Shown: positions 32,809 to 44,586 of the stretch, in pieces
How the letters are laid out: each line of letters begins with the position of its first letter
How positions within the stretch are numbered: the first letter of the stretch is position 1
Origin: Undaria pinnatifida
Taxonomy: Eukaryota; Sar; Phaeophyceae; Laminariales; Alariaceae
Assembly (NCBI GenBank): GCA_012845835.1
Contig: JABAKD010000006.1
Location: 434,001-498,000 of the forward strand
Direction of reading: 5' to 3'
Length of the DNA: 64,000 bases
Notes under the pieces: model-generated
Databases searched by the model: none
The model's input: the letters and a program-made list of their open reading frames with translations, nothing else
What the model was told of the DNA's origin: nothing
Made by a program: the position numbers and the translations under genes

Positions 32809-35800
32809 CTCGTCACGAAGGGTGGCGATGTCACGGTACAGCAGCGCTTCCTCCTGCGCGTCAGGTTGGCTGGCCATAACAAATTCCAGGAGCGCCGTGA
32901 TGGTAGATATCCGGGGAGACAAAGGGGGGGAGGGGTTGAGATTTTGTAAGGGGCCAGAAAACATGATCCACGAATTGATTATGTTCTCACATTAGCTCAT
33001 TTTCTTGCTACCTATCTCTTGGTCACAAAGGAAAGCACACGAAGCGCCCCGACGAAAGAACAGGCAAGTCCACCATAACACGTGCACCGCGGCAACTATG
33101 CATGCGTCTACGGCGCACCTAAGCAGTGCCTGTAAGGCCTTCGCCCCTCGAATCCCCATGCTGCTGACGCTGTCTCGACCGGCGAACACGCCTTCCAGCG
33201 TACCGAACTCCCGCAGTAGCTGAGACCCCCCCTTGGGCCCAATGCCTTTCACTCCTGGACAAAAAACGTCGCGAGAGGGTTTTGCACAAGTCAGCGTAGC
33301 CAAGAAAAGCCAGAAAGCGCCAAGAGGGTTTGCACCAGTCGGTTTAGCATAAAAAAAACAGCTTAACATCGTTTTTGGGCGTGTATCCGTAATCTTATTT
33401 GCTGCGTTTTTCACTCTTACTATGTATGCGTTTGGCACAAAAAAGAAGCAACAACTACGAAAAAACACTGTCGCGCAACGCCAAGGGGCATGAGCCGGCT
33501 ATGGCTTCCGCCCCCAGTTATGCTCTTTGGTTTATAGACGGCCCAGAAAGATATGGGCTTTCATCCATTAGTTTACTTTTCACATAGTTCCTATTATTTT
33601 TTGCTGCGCAAGTACAAAAAAAACATGCTATGATGCCCCCCCCTCCCCCCCCCCTCCCCCCCTCCCCCCAGTTCCACTCGTTATGCTCGAACAAAAGCCA
33701 AATTACGTCACTATATGTTCGTACAAACACCAAAATATGCTCAAAAACCTTGCTCCCACAGAGGAAAATGAACCTGACAAGGGTTGAACAAGTCGACGTA
33801 TTAGTCAAGAAACGCCCCACGAGGGTTTCCAAAAGTGGGGGCTTGCACGGATTTGGGCTTGAGTTTGAGGATAGGAAGAAGCTAGGGTTGGTTCGAGGAG
33901 ACCTATGACACTCACTTTCGCCCCCGGACAGTTCCATGCCAAGTTGCGGGAAACCTGGAACGTTATACTAGTACATGGAGTAGTTCACTATTATTCTATG
34001 ACTCAAGACATTCGTCAATTTCCACATTCGAAGGCGACGATGTACAGCAGAGGTCTCCCACCAAGGCGGTATCCCTATATAAGGCGGTATCCCTATATGA
34101 GGCGGTATCCCTATATAAGGCGGTCAAAGTCGCTAGGTGCGACCGGGGAATTGCATTCATAGCCTGAAATGAATGAGATTAATAACATGAACAAGATGAC
34201 TAGGGCGGCTTCCCCCGACAAGGCGGCCACATTAACTCTCGCCCACGGCCCCCGTACCGGGGGCGGTCTACTGTATCCCTACTGCATACTGTACCGTATG
34301 TCAGACCTGGAATGTTATCCGCCTTGTCACCCACTAGGCCGAAGAGGTCTGGGAGTGATGATGACGGGACCCCGAATTTTTCTCGAACTTCTTCGTCACC
34401 CAGTAGCAAGTAGCCGCTCCTGCCACAACGACACGACAACGGTACACGCAAAGACAACGATGATGATAACGTTAAATCGCTGATTGCGCATGCTATTGAG
34501 TGAAATCGACACACGGCGCGTATGAAAATACGTGGAAAGTGTGGTGAGCTTAAGCTTCATTTTTCGACCCCATCCGCCGGAGAATGTATATATATCAAAA
34601 AGAAAAAGGAAAAGATAAACCACACAACAAAGACAAAGCTAACGATGCTGATAGAGAAAACAATGAAGACATCGAGAACGATAAAAACGATAATGCTTAC
34701 TATAACGCTTACGTCAACGATAGCGATAACAATAGTGATAACGATAGCGATAACGATAGCGATAACGATAGCGATAACGATAGCGATAACGATAACGATA
34801 GCGATAACGATATCGATAACGATAGCGATAACGATAGCGATAACGATAGCGATAACGATAGCGATAACGATAGCGATAGACGGCACAACAAAGCCGACAA
34901 TAACGATAAATGCAACGATGAAAATACCAAGAACGATAAAGATGACGAGAACGAGAACGGTACACAATATAACAGAGAAAACGGCAACAGTAAACATATC
35001 GATGAAGACAACGATAACGATGAAAACGACAATGAAAACGACAAGAACGAAAACGAAAACGATAACGATAAAGAATGCAACAAAGACAACGATGGTGATA
35101 AAAATAACGATGAGAACGGCATCGAGCACGAAAATTATGACGAGAACAAAACGATGGCGATAACGATAAATAATGCAATAAAGACAATGAGCATGATAAC
35201 TATATACATGACGGTATCGTGCACGAAAATCACGACGAGAACGAAGCGACAACGAAAACGATAAATTATACTGTACAACAAAGACAACGATAATGATAAA
35301 GGCGAACGATGAATACATCAAGAACGACAGCGATGACGAGAACAAGAACGAGAACGGAAAATAATACCACAAAGATAATTGTAATTGCAAAGATAACGGT
35401 GAGGATTCGAGCACGTCAAAGATGACGGGAATGCTAAACGAGTCCAACGATAACGACAGCGTCAACGTCAAGGGCAGCAAAATCGACAACAGCGAGAAAT
35501 GTAAAGATAACGAGCACAACGACAGTCAACGGTAACGTTTAGATGGAGTCATACCTGCGAGGTTGCATGACGTGTACGCGGTCCCTGACGAGCTGGCACA
35601 TGTCCTTATCCGAGGAGCAGACCACCACGCCCAGCCCCGCCGACCGGGCCCACCTAGTAAGGGTGGCCATGACATCGTCCGCTTCGTACCCTTCCACGGC
35701 GAAGGTCTTACACCCGAGTGCCTTCGTCAAAGCTGTCGCTAGTGGTATCTATAGGGAGCAGTCGACCCCGGCCCATTTCCGATAGCACGCGCGAAAATAG

Positions 35801-38800
35801 AGTGGGGATGGGGCGGGGGGTGGCGGGGGGGATGGCGGGGTTGAGAGGGGCAAGGGAAGGGTGTACTAGGAGGTCAAAGGGGCGGAGGCTAAAGGAAGGG
35901 CAGAGGAGACAACAACGAAAATAGCAGGCTAAAAAGAAACGAGAAACAACGGCTTCTGTCTAATGTTGCGCTGTTCGGGCTAAAGCGTCTGTCACCCGCG
36001 CATGGAGCTTGTAGGGCGAAAAAAAGTGGGAAAACAACTAGTGGTGCTATCGACATCATCAGGGCTGTGAGTTGAGCGGATGTTGGGGCTAGCTAGGATA
36101 GCTTTTTGATAGAGTGGCCAACAATGCTGACCCACCGGTTTTCTCTAGATAAAACATACTGCGAGCCGCAAGCACCTCAGCCAGATATAAAAGTGCAGAA
36201 GTCCGCAAAATTACCGCACGAAACTGCAATACCTAGCCAACAAACAACTAATCGGCGGCAAAATAACTCCCCAACTTGCCGCCCTAGACACTACGGAAGG
36301 GTCGCGTTTCAATACCTGACCATCCACGCGACGCGTGACAGCACGCCGCAAGATATCGAGTCGCTTACAGCCACAGCCAGGCGCACTACAGCACGCGCGG
36401 TCATAGAAACATGATCACCTGCTCATGGAACCTCCCACTCATCCACCCAACCCAATCCACTCCACTCCACCTCATCCCACCCCACTATACTCCAGCCTGT
36501 ATACTGTATATACTTGACACACCTGTACCTGCAGCACCAAGAGCCATCACGCGGTAGGGGCGGGGCAGATTCTAACAAGTTTCCACACCTCGGACAGATC
36601 AGCTCACCGTAGCTCGAGCTAGCTCTTTTCGGAGCTAGCTCACCGGTGAGCTACGTGAGCTACATGAGCTGCACATGTTTTCCCCGGCTTGAGCTATAGG
36701 CGGTAGCTCATCTTCACAAGTTTCGAAGGCTTGAGCTATAGGCGATAGCTCATCTGCCCGTGTTTCCAAAGCTTGAGCTATAGGAGCTACATGAGCTAGC
36801 TCATTTGCCCCCGAGATGAGCTATAGGGGCTACATGAGCTACACATGTTTGCCCCGGCTTGAGCTATAGGCGATAGCTCATCTGCACATGTTTTCAAAGC
36901 TTGAGCTATAGGCGATACCTCATCTGCACATGTTTTCAAGGCTTGAGCTTTAGGCGATAGCTCATCTGCACATGTTTCGAAGCTTGAGCTATAGGCGATA
37001 GCTCATCTGCACACGTTTCCAAGGCTTGAGCTATAGGGGATAGATGAGCTAGCTCACGAGCTGTATAAGTGACCAATACGAGTACGCACATAGAACGACA
37101 TCAACACACACAACCATATACTTTTACTTTTGTACCTACCAAAGTACAGCAGTACCAGGGATGTGATATTATATGAGATCGGATCTGCTTCTGCTCTGAA
37201 TATAATATACCTAACGAATAGGTCGACACACAGCAGAACTTGCTGTCAGCTGTCACAACACAAGAAGCGCTCGCACACAACACAACACCGACACCATACA
37301 GCAATACCCCTAGCATGCCCGCGACCCGGGGCAGCAGCTCTAGCGGCGCTTCGGCCGTAGACCAGGCTGGCGGCGGGCAGCAAGCGGACCCATCGATAGA
37401 TGTGGACCCCACCAACAACGCCATCGATGTGGATGAAGACAACGATCAAACCGAGGCTGAAAACAAGGTACGTGGTTCAGAGGTGTGATTTTGTCCCCCT
37501 AGACCATGATGCTGCTGTTCGAGCTGCATCATCCAATCTGTATCTGTGTGCCTCTCTGGAGTAGTAGTAGTGTAGTCGAAGGGTAAGGGTCTGTACATGT
37601 ATGTGGCGAGCTGTAGCTGTACGGGGTTTCATTACTCGTGCAGGTGTTTGTGTTTGTATACCGTGCTCGCACGAGTACAGCAGGAACGATGACAGTACCA
37701 GTAACAGCAGTTACAGTTTGTTGTTTGTTGTTGATGTTATTATGCTTCTCTCGTAATAAGGATACGTTGTGCATGATGTGTGTACGAGATGCCTCGCTTG
37801 TTCCGCACTCGAACGCGTGCTGTGCTTCTTCTCACGCTGTGCTCACCAACAGGAGGCGAAGGAGACAGCCATGCGTGACATACCAACACCAATTGGGTTT
37901 AGGCGGTGTCCCGTACCCGGCAAGACAGCGACCCGCTATATCGTGTACGAACATGGCACGCGTGGCTCGCGTACTGCTGTCTGTGCCAGCGTCTTCTGCC
38001 GTCCTCGAGAGGGACTTCAGCACGGCTGGGCGTCTGATCACCGGGTCCCGGAGCAGCCTCTCCGCGGCCTACGCGGAGATGGTGCTGTTCCTAAACGGAA
38101 ACCAAGACCACATTCCTATTGAAGTGCCCGCCCTGTCAGCTGAGCAAGCGCTTCAGGCGGTACCTCGGAGGCTTTCTAACCCTACGGCGGAGGTGGTGGC
38201 CCTTTCTGCGGGCGGAGAGAAGGACGACGACGCCTGCGACGAGTACGAAGGGGAAAGCTCAAGCTTCACCTAGACGCCTTGGGGATAAATGGGGGCAGCG
38301 GCGGATCTTCTGTGTTTTGTGATGAGAGTTCATCTGTTGTCTGCTTGTTTTTTTGGCGATGTAGATGGTTATGGTTTCTCGTTTCTGTCTCGCTGTCTCT
38401 TTTTTATTTTTGCACCTTGTGGTAGGCTGCAGCCACGCAAGCCGTCTTCAAGGAACGGTAACGGTGTGTTCGGGATTCAGATTATACTGTGATTCAATAT
38501 AGCCATATTAATGGGTGGTGGGTGGGTGGGTGGGTGGGCGGGTTGGTTTTCGCTGGCGTTGCAGCGTACCACTAGAAATAGCCATATTATTCGTGTTCAT
38601 GTAGTTTTTATGAGTAAAGTATAAGTATAAGGGTGCGAATAAATGCTAATAATAACATCAATACAATATTAATATTGATAAGTCTTAATGCTGTCCTGTC
38701 GCTCGTACCGTCGTTGAAATTTCATATGCATGGTAAGCTGTACAACCCATATTATTCCTATACATTCGCACGTGTCCCGGAGGGCGGGGTTTTTCAGCTA

Positions 38801-41800
38801 CTCATGTTATATGCATGTGTTGCCGAGAAAGAGCTACGATGAGCTGCGTACATGAGCTATGATAACGTTCTCCGGGGGTGAGCTATAGGCGATAGCTCAT
38901 CTGCACATGTTTCCCCAATTTGAGCTATAGGCGGTAGTTCATCTGCACATGTTTTCCCCGCTTGAGCTATACGCGGTAGCTCATCTGCACTTGTTTCGAA
39001 GGCTTGAGCTATAGGCGGTAGCTCATCTGCACATGTTTCGAAGGTTTGAGCTATAGGCGGTAGCTCATCTGCCCATGTTTTCAAGGCTTGAGCTATAGGC
39101 GATAGCTCATCTGCACACATTTGCCCAGGCTGAGCTATAGGAGCTACATGAGCTAGCTCATCCGTCCCCGGGATGAGCTATAGGAGCTACGTGAGCTGCA
39201 CATGTTTTCCCCGGCTTGAGCTATAGGCGGTAGCTCATCTGCACATGTTTCGAAGGCTTGAGCTATAGGCGGTAGCTCATCTGCCCATGTTTTCAAGGCT
39301 TGAGCTATAGGCGATAGCTCATCTACACACTTTTGCCCAGGCTGAGCTACAGGAGCTACATGAGCTAGCTCATCCGTCCCCGGGATGAGCTATAGGAGCT
39401 ACGTGAGCAGCACATGTTTTCCCCGGCTTGAGGTATAGGTGGTAGCTCATCTGCACATGTTTAGAAGGCTTGAGCTAAAGGCGATAGCTCATCTGCCCAT
39501 GTTTCCAAAGCTTGAGCTATAGGAGCTACATGAGCTAGCTCATCTGCCCCCGAGCTATAGGAGCTACATGAACTACACATGTTTGCCCCGGCTTGAGCTA
39601 CAGGCGGTAGCTCATCTGCACATGTTTTCAAAGCTTGAGCTATACATGACAGATGAGCTAGCTCATGAGCTGTCCGGGGTGTGCAAGTTTCTGACCTCCT
39701 CACATGACGAGCTCAACATCAAAACCCGAAACACGACTTCAAAGGGATTCGCTCGCGCAACACGACCAACGCTTCCATGTTCTAGTCCAAAGACAAGCGT
39801 AATCGTAAAAGTACCAGAAAAAAGCCCCGGTAGCTCCTCGCTGGCGGAGGTCAACCAATCACATCGTCACATCATCACATCATCACATCATCAGAAGGCC
39901 AGAACGCGAGAACGTCAGAACGTCAGAAGGCCGCAAGGTCAGAAACATCAGTTAACCCAAACGCTGTAAATACCCCTACTGTGGGATGATTCACAACTTC
40001 ACCGGCACGGGTTTCCTCTGTGCCTCGTAGGCGGTGGGCATTTTCCTGCCTTACCCACCCCACCCCTCCATAACAGGCGTATCATACATCCACTAAGCTA
40101 TTCACAGCAATGGTTTTGGCATGGATGGGAGGTGCTCAAAAGCACAGGAGGTAGCTTGCTTGGGGTCTTCATTCGAGCACAGCGAGAATGAAAACATGGT
40201 TTACGTTTCATGTGAAAAAACGAAAATGACACTTCGGCTCTGCGGGATCGAACATTTAATGAAAACCCACCTGGTGTATACAGTAGCACAAGCTTTCTAC
40301 GCCACTTGTCCAGAATGGCATTTACTTTAGAAAAAAAGAGCAGAATCGATGTACCTTTATACCCCACTGTACCTGCAGAGTCAAGTCGATCGGTACCGGT
40401 TTCCTCTGCGCCTTATACGCAGGGAACATCTTCCGACGGAAGGTGGTCTCCCGTGCTACGTCGAAAGCCATTGCCACATAGCGCGGTTTCACCTAACGAG
40501 CAAGAGACGATATGAGGAAGAGGCGGGGGAGGGGGGGGGGGCGCGGGGGCGGGTACATTTTGGGCCGCCGATGTACCCGATTCAACAGCAAATGCTGCTA
40601 CTGCCACTGCTAATACTGCTGATGCTTCTGTACAACTACCGCTGTACGACTGCTGCTACTACTGTGAGGACTGCTCCTTCTGGTGCCGGGTGCGACCGAC
40701 AATAACGTATATACCCTACGGCAGATGCGTGAAAGGGATTTCGTGCCCGCAGTTATCTGATCGGTCAAACTTGTGGGTTGGGAATATTGAAAAAGTGTGT
40801 CGTGCCCGCAGCTTTCCGATTGGCCATTTTTCCAAAACCTCCAACCAATAAATATGACCAATCAGAAAACTGCAGGGCATGAAATCCCTTGCTCTCTTGA
40901 TGTTTTCATGTGCATGCTACCACAGCAGACATTACATGACGTTTTCATAGCAACACCATAGCAGATACGACGTTTTCATATATGAATAAATCCCACAGCA
41001 GATACGACATATCTATACCCTACCAGAGATAACGAGCTCATACCTATTTCACTGCTAAACAAAATGACGTGCTCACCTCATTGATGAATTGCGCAAACTC
41101 TATCCCCATGGCGAGCACAGCGCCGACTTCCGTCGCTCCGTTCGGGGCGAGGTACCTGGTCAAGCCAAAAGGGACAAAACGGTTAGCTGCTGTCCAACAC
41201 CTGTTGGGGACACCAAAGGAAAGAAAAACTTGAATTTGTGTCGAAATGGAAGACAAAGACAATTACATAATCGGCCATACGGAGCATTGCGGGATTGCAG
41301 CAGGTAGGGAATTTCTTTTTGAGGCGCAACGCAGATAGGTGTACGACACAAGCGAACAGCGCGAAGATACCTGCACTACTGTTGCGCACGTTCTTCCTAC
41401 GTGGAAGGGTGATGAGCGAAACACGCTATTCGTCGTTTTCTTTAATCTATTTACCTGGGGTGCTGAAAAGGGGCTGATTTGGGGCTTCGCAGGGAAAACA
41501 GGTCGAAACGAAATGGCGATAGCAGCATCGGCGACTCAAAGCGGTTCGGATCGAAGAGAAACGCGACGAGCTGTAAGACACGCGTGAGAAATATTCATGA
41601 AGTCTACGGGGCAGGGGGCGTACTCATTTGATGCTTGCCTTAGTCATTTGACCAAAGCATTGACTACGCATCCCTTTCGAGACGGAGCACCGTTCATTCC
41701 TACTCCTGATAGACACACCACCAACGTTTTGAGTGCTCAGTACGGCTCTTTCATATATTATATTAAAGGCGTTTTTTTTTTTTTTTTCTACAGCAGGAGG

Positions 41801-44281
41801 GTCACCACTGGGAACACGCGGATACTCCAGCTACGTAGCGCTGGATCGCGAACACAATTGAGTTAAATTGACACACGACATATATGAAAATGCGTGGGAG
41901 TGTGATGAGCTGAAGCTTTGTTTTTCCCCATCCACCGGCGGATCAAGAACAAAAAAAACAGATACAGCTCGCGCTAGCAATCGCTACTCTACTTCTTTTG
42001 CGAGTCTTAAATATGTTATGCTTTTCGGGTTCTCGATAGGCACCGACAAATAAAATCGTTACGGAGCTAACCCTGCGCCAACGAAACATTATAGTTTCAA
42101 GACCATTTTAGAACGAGGTACAGACCCACTCGCACGAATGCGTTTACTCGGCTCGTAGCGAAAACGGGGTATACCCTTCGCCGCAGCACGCACCTGGTAC
42201 TCCAAACTGCGACGGGCTCTTCCTAACAATATAAGCTGGATAAGCGCGCATTCGCCGTTTTTTGGTCGCTATGCACGGGTGCCAAAAATAGCTAGGACGC
42301 GGATGACAACACCCCACTCCTCGTGTTGCTAGAGTAGTCGCGATTGATACCTGGTAGTCTATGGCCGGGATGCGTGTTACCGGCCCCGGTTCGCCCCCGG
42401 TTCGCAAATCCATACGAGGTTATCGGAAAAATAGCGGTTCTTGAAAGTTGGTAGCGTCCCCGAAATAGAAACCCCTGCATGGTTATGTTGGAGACCTATG
42501 CTCACAAGGGGGTGGTCCAGATCCACATCCCCTGCCGAGAGTTTTAGCGGTAGCGGTTCTTGAGTGCGGTTCTCAAAATTGGTCATATTGCAGTATTACC
42601 GCTAGGTTCGCACTCAACTCTGCCGTAACACGCACACCTGGTCTACAGTTGGTCTACAGTGGGGTCTGTTGGAGAAGAGAGGGTTGCTGTCTATTGCCTC
42701 TGAAGCGTGGTTGGTGGGGACAGGCACCGGCACAAGTACGTAATGGCAGTAGAAACATTACTGACAGATCTAGCTATCTGCTGATTGAGCCTGCCAGTAG
42801 ATGCTGCCAGCAGCTTTGATCTTACTACACACGTCCAAGAAACACGCCACATTAGAGTATAGAAACCCATCAAGATCGTTTGGGGAGAGCCAGTGTCCAG
42901 TATACTGCTGCAATCCAGTATACCGATTGCTGTCGAAGGCAGTGGTATATCTAGTGATGGAGGTCACCAGTGCCCAGCTCTACAGTAGTAGAGATTATAG
43001 CCCCCTCGTGTGAATGTGCGGCCGTTTATCGGAGTAGTGATACAGTTAGTACCGGCTCTCTGATGAGAAACCGAGACACTGGCCCAGGCTAGGGTTCATA
43101 TTCAAGAAAGGGCGTGATCCGTACAAACTTTAGTGCAACCGCTCCCGAATTTAGAGGTTCCCGTGAAGTCTCAGGCTGGGCTTCTTGCGGGGCTAATTCC
43201 TATGAGGGGGCCAAGAGTATATCAGACTGACTCCACGAGCATAGCGCCAGGTACGGGGCTGTGAGTCGATTCGTAAAAGCTACGTGCTCGTATTAATGTT
43301 GCATCCCAATAAGGTTACTACCATACCACGAACGGACACAGATGACAAGCGAGCATTCCTGTCTTGTTGATCGCTACAGCAGTAGGAGGGGTCTCCGAAT
43401 AAGGCGGTATCCCGACATAAGGTGGTCAAATCGCTTGGGGCGACTTGGGAACTGCACTACAGTACTCATCAGAGCCTGGAATGAATAACGCGGCTTCCCC
43501 AGATAAGGCGGTTATCTTGCTCTAATGTATAATGGCACACCGCCACCTTGGGACTCCTACCGTATCGTGTCTAGGGTCCAAAAGGGCCACGGCAATGGTC
43601 TCCAAGGCCATCTGTGACCAATCGCTGTCAGCTATCAGCTCAAAGCACTCACCCGCCAGCACCGCGGCCGTAGAATGCTCTGAACAGCATTGAAGTTCCA
43701 TCTAGCAGATAAATGCTCTCCTCCGGCAGCTGGTCGTAGGTCAGGGGGGGGAAGCTTGGGTAGGCCGCCGGTCCCTCTGGCTCCCTCTGCGGACTACCCC
43801 GCCCTGTAGAAACTGCACCGTTACTGCTGGTGTTGCCAGCGGCCAGAGCCGACTTTCCTAGGCTACGGGTACTACCATTAATACTGTTGCTGTTGCTATT
43901 GCTGTTGCTGCTGTTGCTGTTGTCACTACTGCTACTGGTGCTGCTGCTGTTGTTGTTGCTGCTGCTGCTGAATCTCCTTGCCTTTGCCCTATATTTATTA
44001 GGCGGCGATGTCCCTGCTGTGCTTGATGTCCTGCAGCCTTGCCATGTTGGTCTAGTCCTCCGTCTGGCTCTTGCCGGCGAAGCTTTCGCGGCACTGGTGC
44101 TAGGCTTGTGGTCGGCAAGTCCGAGGGCCGAGGTAGCGGGGGCTATGAAGAATGGGTGAAGGGAAGACCCATTTGAGAGCGACGAGGAGGACGACGAGGA
44201 GGAAGAAGGGGTAAGGCGAGCGGCTATCGTAAGAGCAAGGAGAGATTTGCCCATCGCGGTTCTCGTGAATCTTCGCCGCAT
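32809..44281 (-). CDS. PolI-type 5'-3' exonuclease (PIN/FEN-like), partial
   Basis: Removes nucleotides from 5' ends or flaps. Exons: 44281-43653, 41155-41077, 35732-35555, 34419-34307, 33254-33119 and 32869-32809. Matches in order: YLLDGTSMLFRAFYGRGAG (first metal-binding Asp), NGATEVGAVLAMGIEFAQFI, VEGYEADDVMATLTRWA, VVCSSDKDMCQLVRD, VREKFGVPSSSLPDLFGLVG, GDKADNIPGVKGIGPK (metal ligands and helix-hairpin-helix), and EEALLYRDIATLRDE. Recognised junction phases agree. One exon between 41077 and 35732 (the PTHVAVVFD-TFR segment) and the 3' end were not found. The first 180 residues are Ser/Asn-rich, partly from CTG repeats; the hydrophobic start MGKSLLALTIAARL suggests an organelle signal, as in plant plastid homologues. 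No polymerase domain is seen. A hAT transposon lies in an intron. Confidence 0.85.
34055..34250. repeat. Intronic repeat with AAGGCGGTATCCCTATAT tandem copies, paired with 43385-43530
   Basis: Three to four 18-bp units, then GGCGGTCAAAGTCGCTAGG and GGGCGGCTTCCCCCGACAAG. The second copy at 43385-43530 has one unit. Both lie in introns of the exonuclease gene. Confidence 0.75.
34590..35530. repeat. (ACGATAGCGATA)n array, about 0.9 kb
   Basis: GATAACGATAGC-type hexamers, purest at 34725-34880 and decaying outward to AACGAC/AACGAG variants. It occupies most of the intron between exonuclease exons ending at 35555 and starting at 34419. Long open frames on both strands are repeat artefacts. Confidence 0.9.
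36600..37060. repeat. hAT left subterminal palindrome array
   Basis: About ten copies of a 40-45 bp unit: GAGCTATAGGCGATAGCTC (near-perfect palindrome), then ATCTGCACATGTTT and a short variable spacer ending GGCTT. Likely transposase binding sites, by analogy with hAT subterminal repeats. Confidence 0.85.
37315..38273 (+). CDS. hAT transposase remnant: acidic N-terminal exon and C-terminal dimerisation region
   Basis: First exon 37315-37467: MPATRGSSSSGASAVDQAGG, then an acidic segment ending AENK with donor AAG/GTACGT. The second part (from about 37950) reads MARVARVLLSVPASSAVLER, DFSTAGRLITGSRSSLSAAY and AEMVLFLNGNQDHIP: the hAT C-terminal dimerisation region (compare LLSIPASSAxxERxFS). 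It ends in an acidic tail with a stop at 38271-38273. The acceptor of this frame is uncertain; the strong one at 37853 feeds another frame. The catalytic RNase H-like core is absent, so the product cannot be an active transposase. It may be a truncated protein or a repressor-like remnant. Confidence 0.7.
38828..39675. repeat. hAT right subterminal palindrome array
   Basis: About eighteen to twenty copies of the same GAGCTATAGGCGNTAGCTC unit as the left array, in the same orientation. Some higher-order units (GAGCTATAGGAGCTACATGA blocks) repeat every about 190 bp. Confidence 0.85.
40000..40440. other. Intron of the exonuclease gene; short duplicated words only
   Basis: GGTTTCCTCTGYGCCT recurs at 40009 and 40400. 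I looked here for the missing exon (PTHVAVVFD/TFR type) on the minus strand and did not find it. Confidence 0.4.
40733..40890. mobile_element. Small MITE with about 35-bp TIRs
   Basis: Left AAGGGATTTCGTGCCCGCAG then TTATCTGATCGGTCA. The right end inverted reads AAGGGATTTCATGCCCTGCA then GTTTTCTGATTGGTCA. Length 158 bp. An internal half copy of the left end (TCGTGCCCGCAGCTTTCCGA) is present. No clear target duplication, so the superfamily is unknown. Confidence 0.75.
41615..41720. repeat. Dispersed repeat family A, copy 5
   Basis: GTACTCATTTGATGCTTGCC, TTAGTCATTTGACCA and CGCATCCCTTTCGAGACGGA, ending CACCGTTC. Located in the first intron of the exonuclease gene. Confidence 0.8.
41858..41960. 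repeat. Repeat paired with 34497-34600
   Basis: Both read GAGT-AAAT-GACACACG, TATGAAAATRCGTGG, GTGATGAGCT-AAGCTT and CCATCCRCCGG. About 100 bp in two introns of the same gene. Confidence 0.65.
41961..43384. other. Exonuclease intron 1, nothing recognised
   Basis: No coding or structured element supported apart from the short repeats named elsewhere. Confidence 0.4.
43880..43985 (-). repeat. CTG/CAG-type trinucleotide tract inside exonuclease exon 1
   Basis: Encodes Ser/Asn runs (SSSSNNNSSSTSSSSDNSNS) on the minus strand. It is in frame, so length changes in multiples of three are tolerated. Confidence 0.8.
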
Positions 44282-44586
44282 GGTCCGCCGAAAACTCGAC
44301 AAGGGTTTGCACAGGACAAAAACACACAGTGCACACCTTACACGCAACCCACACCGCAGCACCAGGCGCAGAGTGGGTACGTCTGCTTCGAGTCTGCCCT
44401 GAGTGGCCACGACAGATGGGTTTCGCGAGAGGGGTATGTCGTATATCCCCGGGGTAATATGGCCACGTAGGCTTTGGAAACCCTCAGTTCAAAAAATGGC
44501 TAATTCCGCCGCAAACATGGCACACGTGAGAAGGGAAGGAGGCTCGCTGGAAGTTGACTCTCTCTATCCGCCTGACGCCCGGCCCC
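44282..44586. promoter_or_regulatory. Shared upstream region between two divergent genes
   Basis: About 305 bp separate the exonuclease ATG (44281, minus) from the ATG of the unknown gene (44587, plus). The spacing suggests a bidirectional promoter. No TATA box is evident. The minus frame is open upstream to 44410 but lacks an ATG, so the true 5' ends are uncertain. Confidence 0.5.

Larger units (their letters stand above)
36584..39683 (+). mobile_element. hAT transposon, 3100 bp, complete ends
   Basis: TIRs CACACCTCGGACAG (left) and CTGTCCGGGGTGTG (right) are 14 bp with one mismatch. They are flanked by the perfect 8-bp target duplication CAAGTTTC at 36576-36583 and 39684-39691, the hAT hallmark. 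Both ends carry arrays of a palindromic unit (see separate entries). The inside encodes only part of a transposase, so it is probably non-autonomous. It lies in an intron of the exonuclease gene, in the opposite orientation to that gene. Confidence 0.92.

Noticed and set aside
34522-35519. Frames of 137-320 codons on both strands (IVIAIVIA, DNDSDNDS types)
   Set aside because: All come from the hexanucleotide array in an intron.
36100-36420. 102-codon plus frame as a gene, and its antisense as the missing exonuclease exon
   Set aside because: No homology in either direction and no suitable splice sites in the needed phase.
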